Source: Rhizobium freirei PRF 81 (lineage in GTDB: Bacteria > Pseudomonadota > Alphaproteobacteria > Rhizobiales > Rhizobiaceae). Taken from it: DNA of 64,000 bases. A model generated the notes under the pieces. That model did not search any database. It was not told the DNA's origin and worked only from the letters and a program-made list of their open reading frames with translations. Below, piece by piece: positions 63,132 to 64,000 of this stretch. The first letter of the stretch is position 1; each line of letters opens with the position of its first letter. The stretch lies in contig NZ_AQHN01000062.1 in assembly GCF_000359745.1 (NCBI RefSeq), positions 62,001 to 126,000 of the forward strand, read 5' to 3'. Position numbers and translations under genes: made by a program.

Positions 63132-64000
63132 TCAGCGCACCCTTTCCAGAACCTGATTGAGGAGCACCGCGCCGAGGATGATCCCGCCGCGCACGACGTA
63201 TTGCCAATATTCGCTGACATTCATCAGCGTCATGCCGTTGGAGATACAGCCGAGGAACAATACCCCGATCAGCGTGCCCCAGATGCGGCCCTTGCCGCCG
63301 AAAAGCGAGGTCCCGCCGATGATGACGGCCGCGATCACGTCGAGCTCCATGCCGGTTGCGGTCGTCCCGGTTCCAGCACCGATCTGCGATGCGATGAGCG
63401 TGCCGGAGACTGCGGTGAGCCCGCCCGTCAGACCGAGCGTCAACGCCTTCACCTTCCAGATGTCGATGCCGGAGAGGCGCGCCGCCTCCATGTTGCCGCC
63501 GACGGCATAGATCTCGCGGCCGAAGCTCGTATACTTCATGAGGAAGTGCATGCCGGCGAAGGTGAGCCCGAAGATATAGACCGGGAACGGAATTCCGAAG
63601 AGATAGCCGCCGCCCAGGAAATCGAAGCCGAGCGGAAAGGACGACAGCGGAAAGCCGCCGGTGATAAGGTTGGCGACGCCGCGCAGCGCCGCAAAAAGCG
63701 CAAGGGTCGTGATGAAGGTCGGCACGTTGAACCATTGCCGAAAGCGGCCGGTTAGATAGCCGAGCGTAAAGCCGAGCGACAGAGCCACGGCAAAACCTGC
63801 CGTCACCGCGCCCCAGTCGCCGAGCACGTCGCCGAAGCGGTCGGCAAACCAGGCGACGATGCAGCCGGCGAGCGCCGCCCCCGCGCCGACCGAAAGGTCG
63901 ATCTCGCCGCTGATGATGACGGCCGTCATGCCGAAGGCGATGATGCCGAGCATCGAGACCGTGCGAAGCACGTTCAGCACGTTGCTGATCGAGGCAAATC
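63132..64000 (-). CDS. Ribose-type sugar ABC transporter permease (5' end beyond right edge)
   Basis: At least 289 codons are in the window; the frame is open to the edge. SGEIDLSVGAGAALAG, VPTFITTLALFAALRG, GGNMEAARLSGIDIWKVK, ELDVIAAVIIGGTSLFGGKG are hallmarks of RbsC/AraH/XylH permeases. The first one or two helices are missing, so the real start is outside. Binding protein and ATPase are probably to the right. It feeds the sugar-acid enzymes encoded downstream. Confidence 0.92.
   Translation of the reverse strand, partial: FASISNVLNVLRTVSMLGIIAFGMTAVIISGEIDLSVGAGAALAGCIVAWFADRFGDVLGDWGAVTAGFAVALSLGFTLGYLTGRFRQWFNVPTFITTLALFAALRGVANLITGGFPLSSFPLGFDFLGGGYLFGIPFPVYIFGLTFAGMHFLMKYTSFGREIYAVGGNMEAARLSGIDIWKVKALTLGLTGGLTAVSGTLIASQIGAGTGTTATGMELDVIAAVIIGGTSLFGGKGRIWGTLIGVLFLGCISNGMTLMNVSEYWQYVVRGGIILGAVLLNQVLERVR

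Noticed and set aside
1..64000. CRISPR arrays, tRNA or rRNA genes
   Set aside because: No regularly spaced repeats and no cloverleaf or rRNA-like stretches were seen by eye.

Overview
The window looks like accessory DNA of an alphaproteobacterium of the Rhizobiaceae type (Rhizobium/Sinorhizobium/Agrobacterium). Reasons: high GC, many ABC uptake operons each with its own regulator, Rhizobiales-type intergenic palindromes, a complex I gene set that reads like the extra copy found on rhizobial megaplasmids, and no rRNA, tRNA or ribosomal-protein genes. The species call is inference from gene content; no search was possible.

Left part (1-24.1 kb): nutrient uptake and regulation. There is the start of a solute-binding protein with a divergent FCD-type GntR regulator and a pyrroline-5-carboxylate reductase-like gene. 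Next comes a complete sugar operon (ROK repressor, binding protein, two permeases, ATPase, GH42 beta-galactosidase), then a GGDEF-EAL protein, a frameshifted HlyD remnant, a flavodoxin-fold protein, and a DoxX/TetR pair. From 14.9 to 24.1 kb a polar amino acid ABC transporter, HutC-type and LysR regulators, a flavin-dependent monooxygenase with its flavin reductase, an aminotransferase and a ureohydrolase form a probable catabolic island for a nitrogen compound.

Centre (24.7-53.3 kb): about 28 kb of membrane energy conversion. nuoH, nuoI and a CBS-domain gene run rightward. The rest of complex I runs leftward from 41.4 to 26.9 kb in the order J, K, MrpD-like, an 84-aa membrane protein, NuoL/MrpD-like, M, N, A, B, C, D, E, F, G. 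This set encodes four antiporter-like subunits instead of three. It is followed by proton-translocating transhydrogenase (pntB, pntA) and by a hyf-like cluster (B, C, E, F, G, I) led by a small XRE regulator. The hyf-like large subunit lacks all four NiFe-ligand cysteines, and the cluster has no ferredoxin-like subunit, formate dehydrogenase or maturation genes. It is therefore best read as an energy-converting hydrogenase-related (Ehr) complex of unknown redox chemistry, not a hydrogenase. IS630 and IS6-type transposase remnants lie on either side of it.

Right part (53.3-64 kb): a DUF4365 protein, then a probable periplasmic oxidant-defence module: a cytochrome b561-like protein, an MsrP/YedY-like molybdoenzyme and a small exported protein with 18 methionines. 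It is divergent from a DUF1223 protein. Both sides carry the same ECF-type promoter pattern (TGTAACA, 16 bases, CGWA). This arrangement resembles the hypochlorite-scavenging MrpX/YedY1 system known in Azospira. A VOC-fold protein with a divergent TetR regulator follows, and the window ends inside a leftward sugar-acid operon (ribose-type permease, SDR, mannonate dehydratase-like enzyme, SMP-30 lactonase, aldose epimerase).
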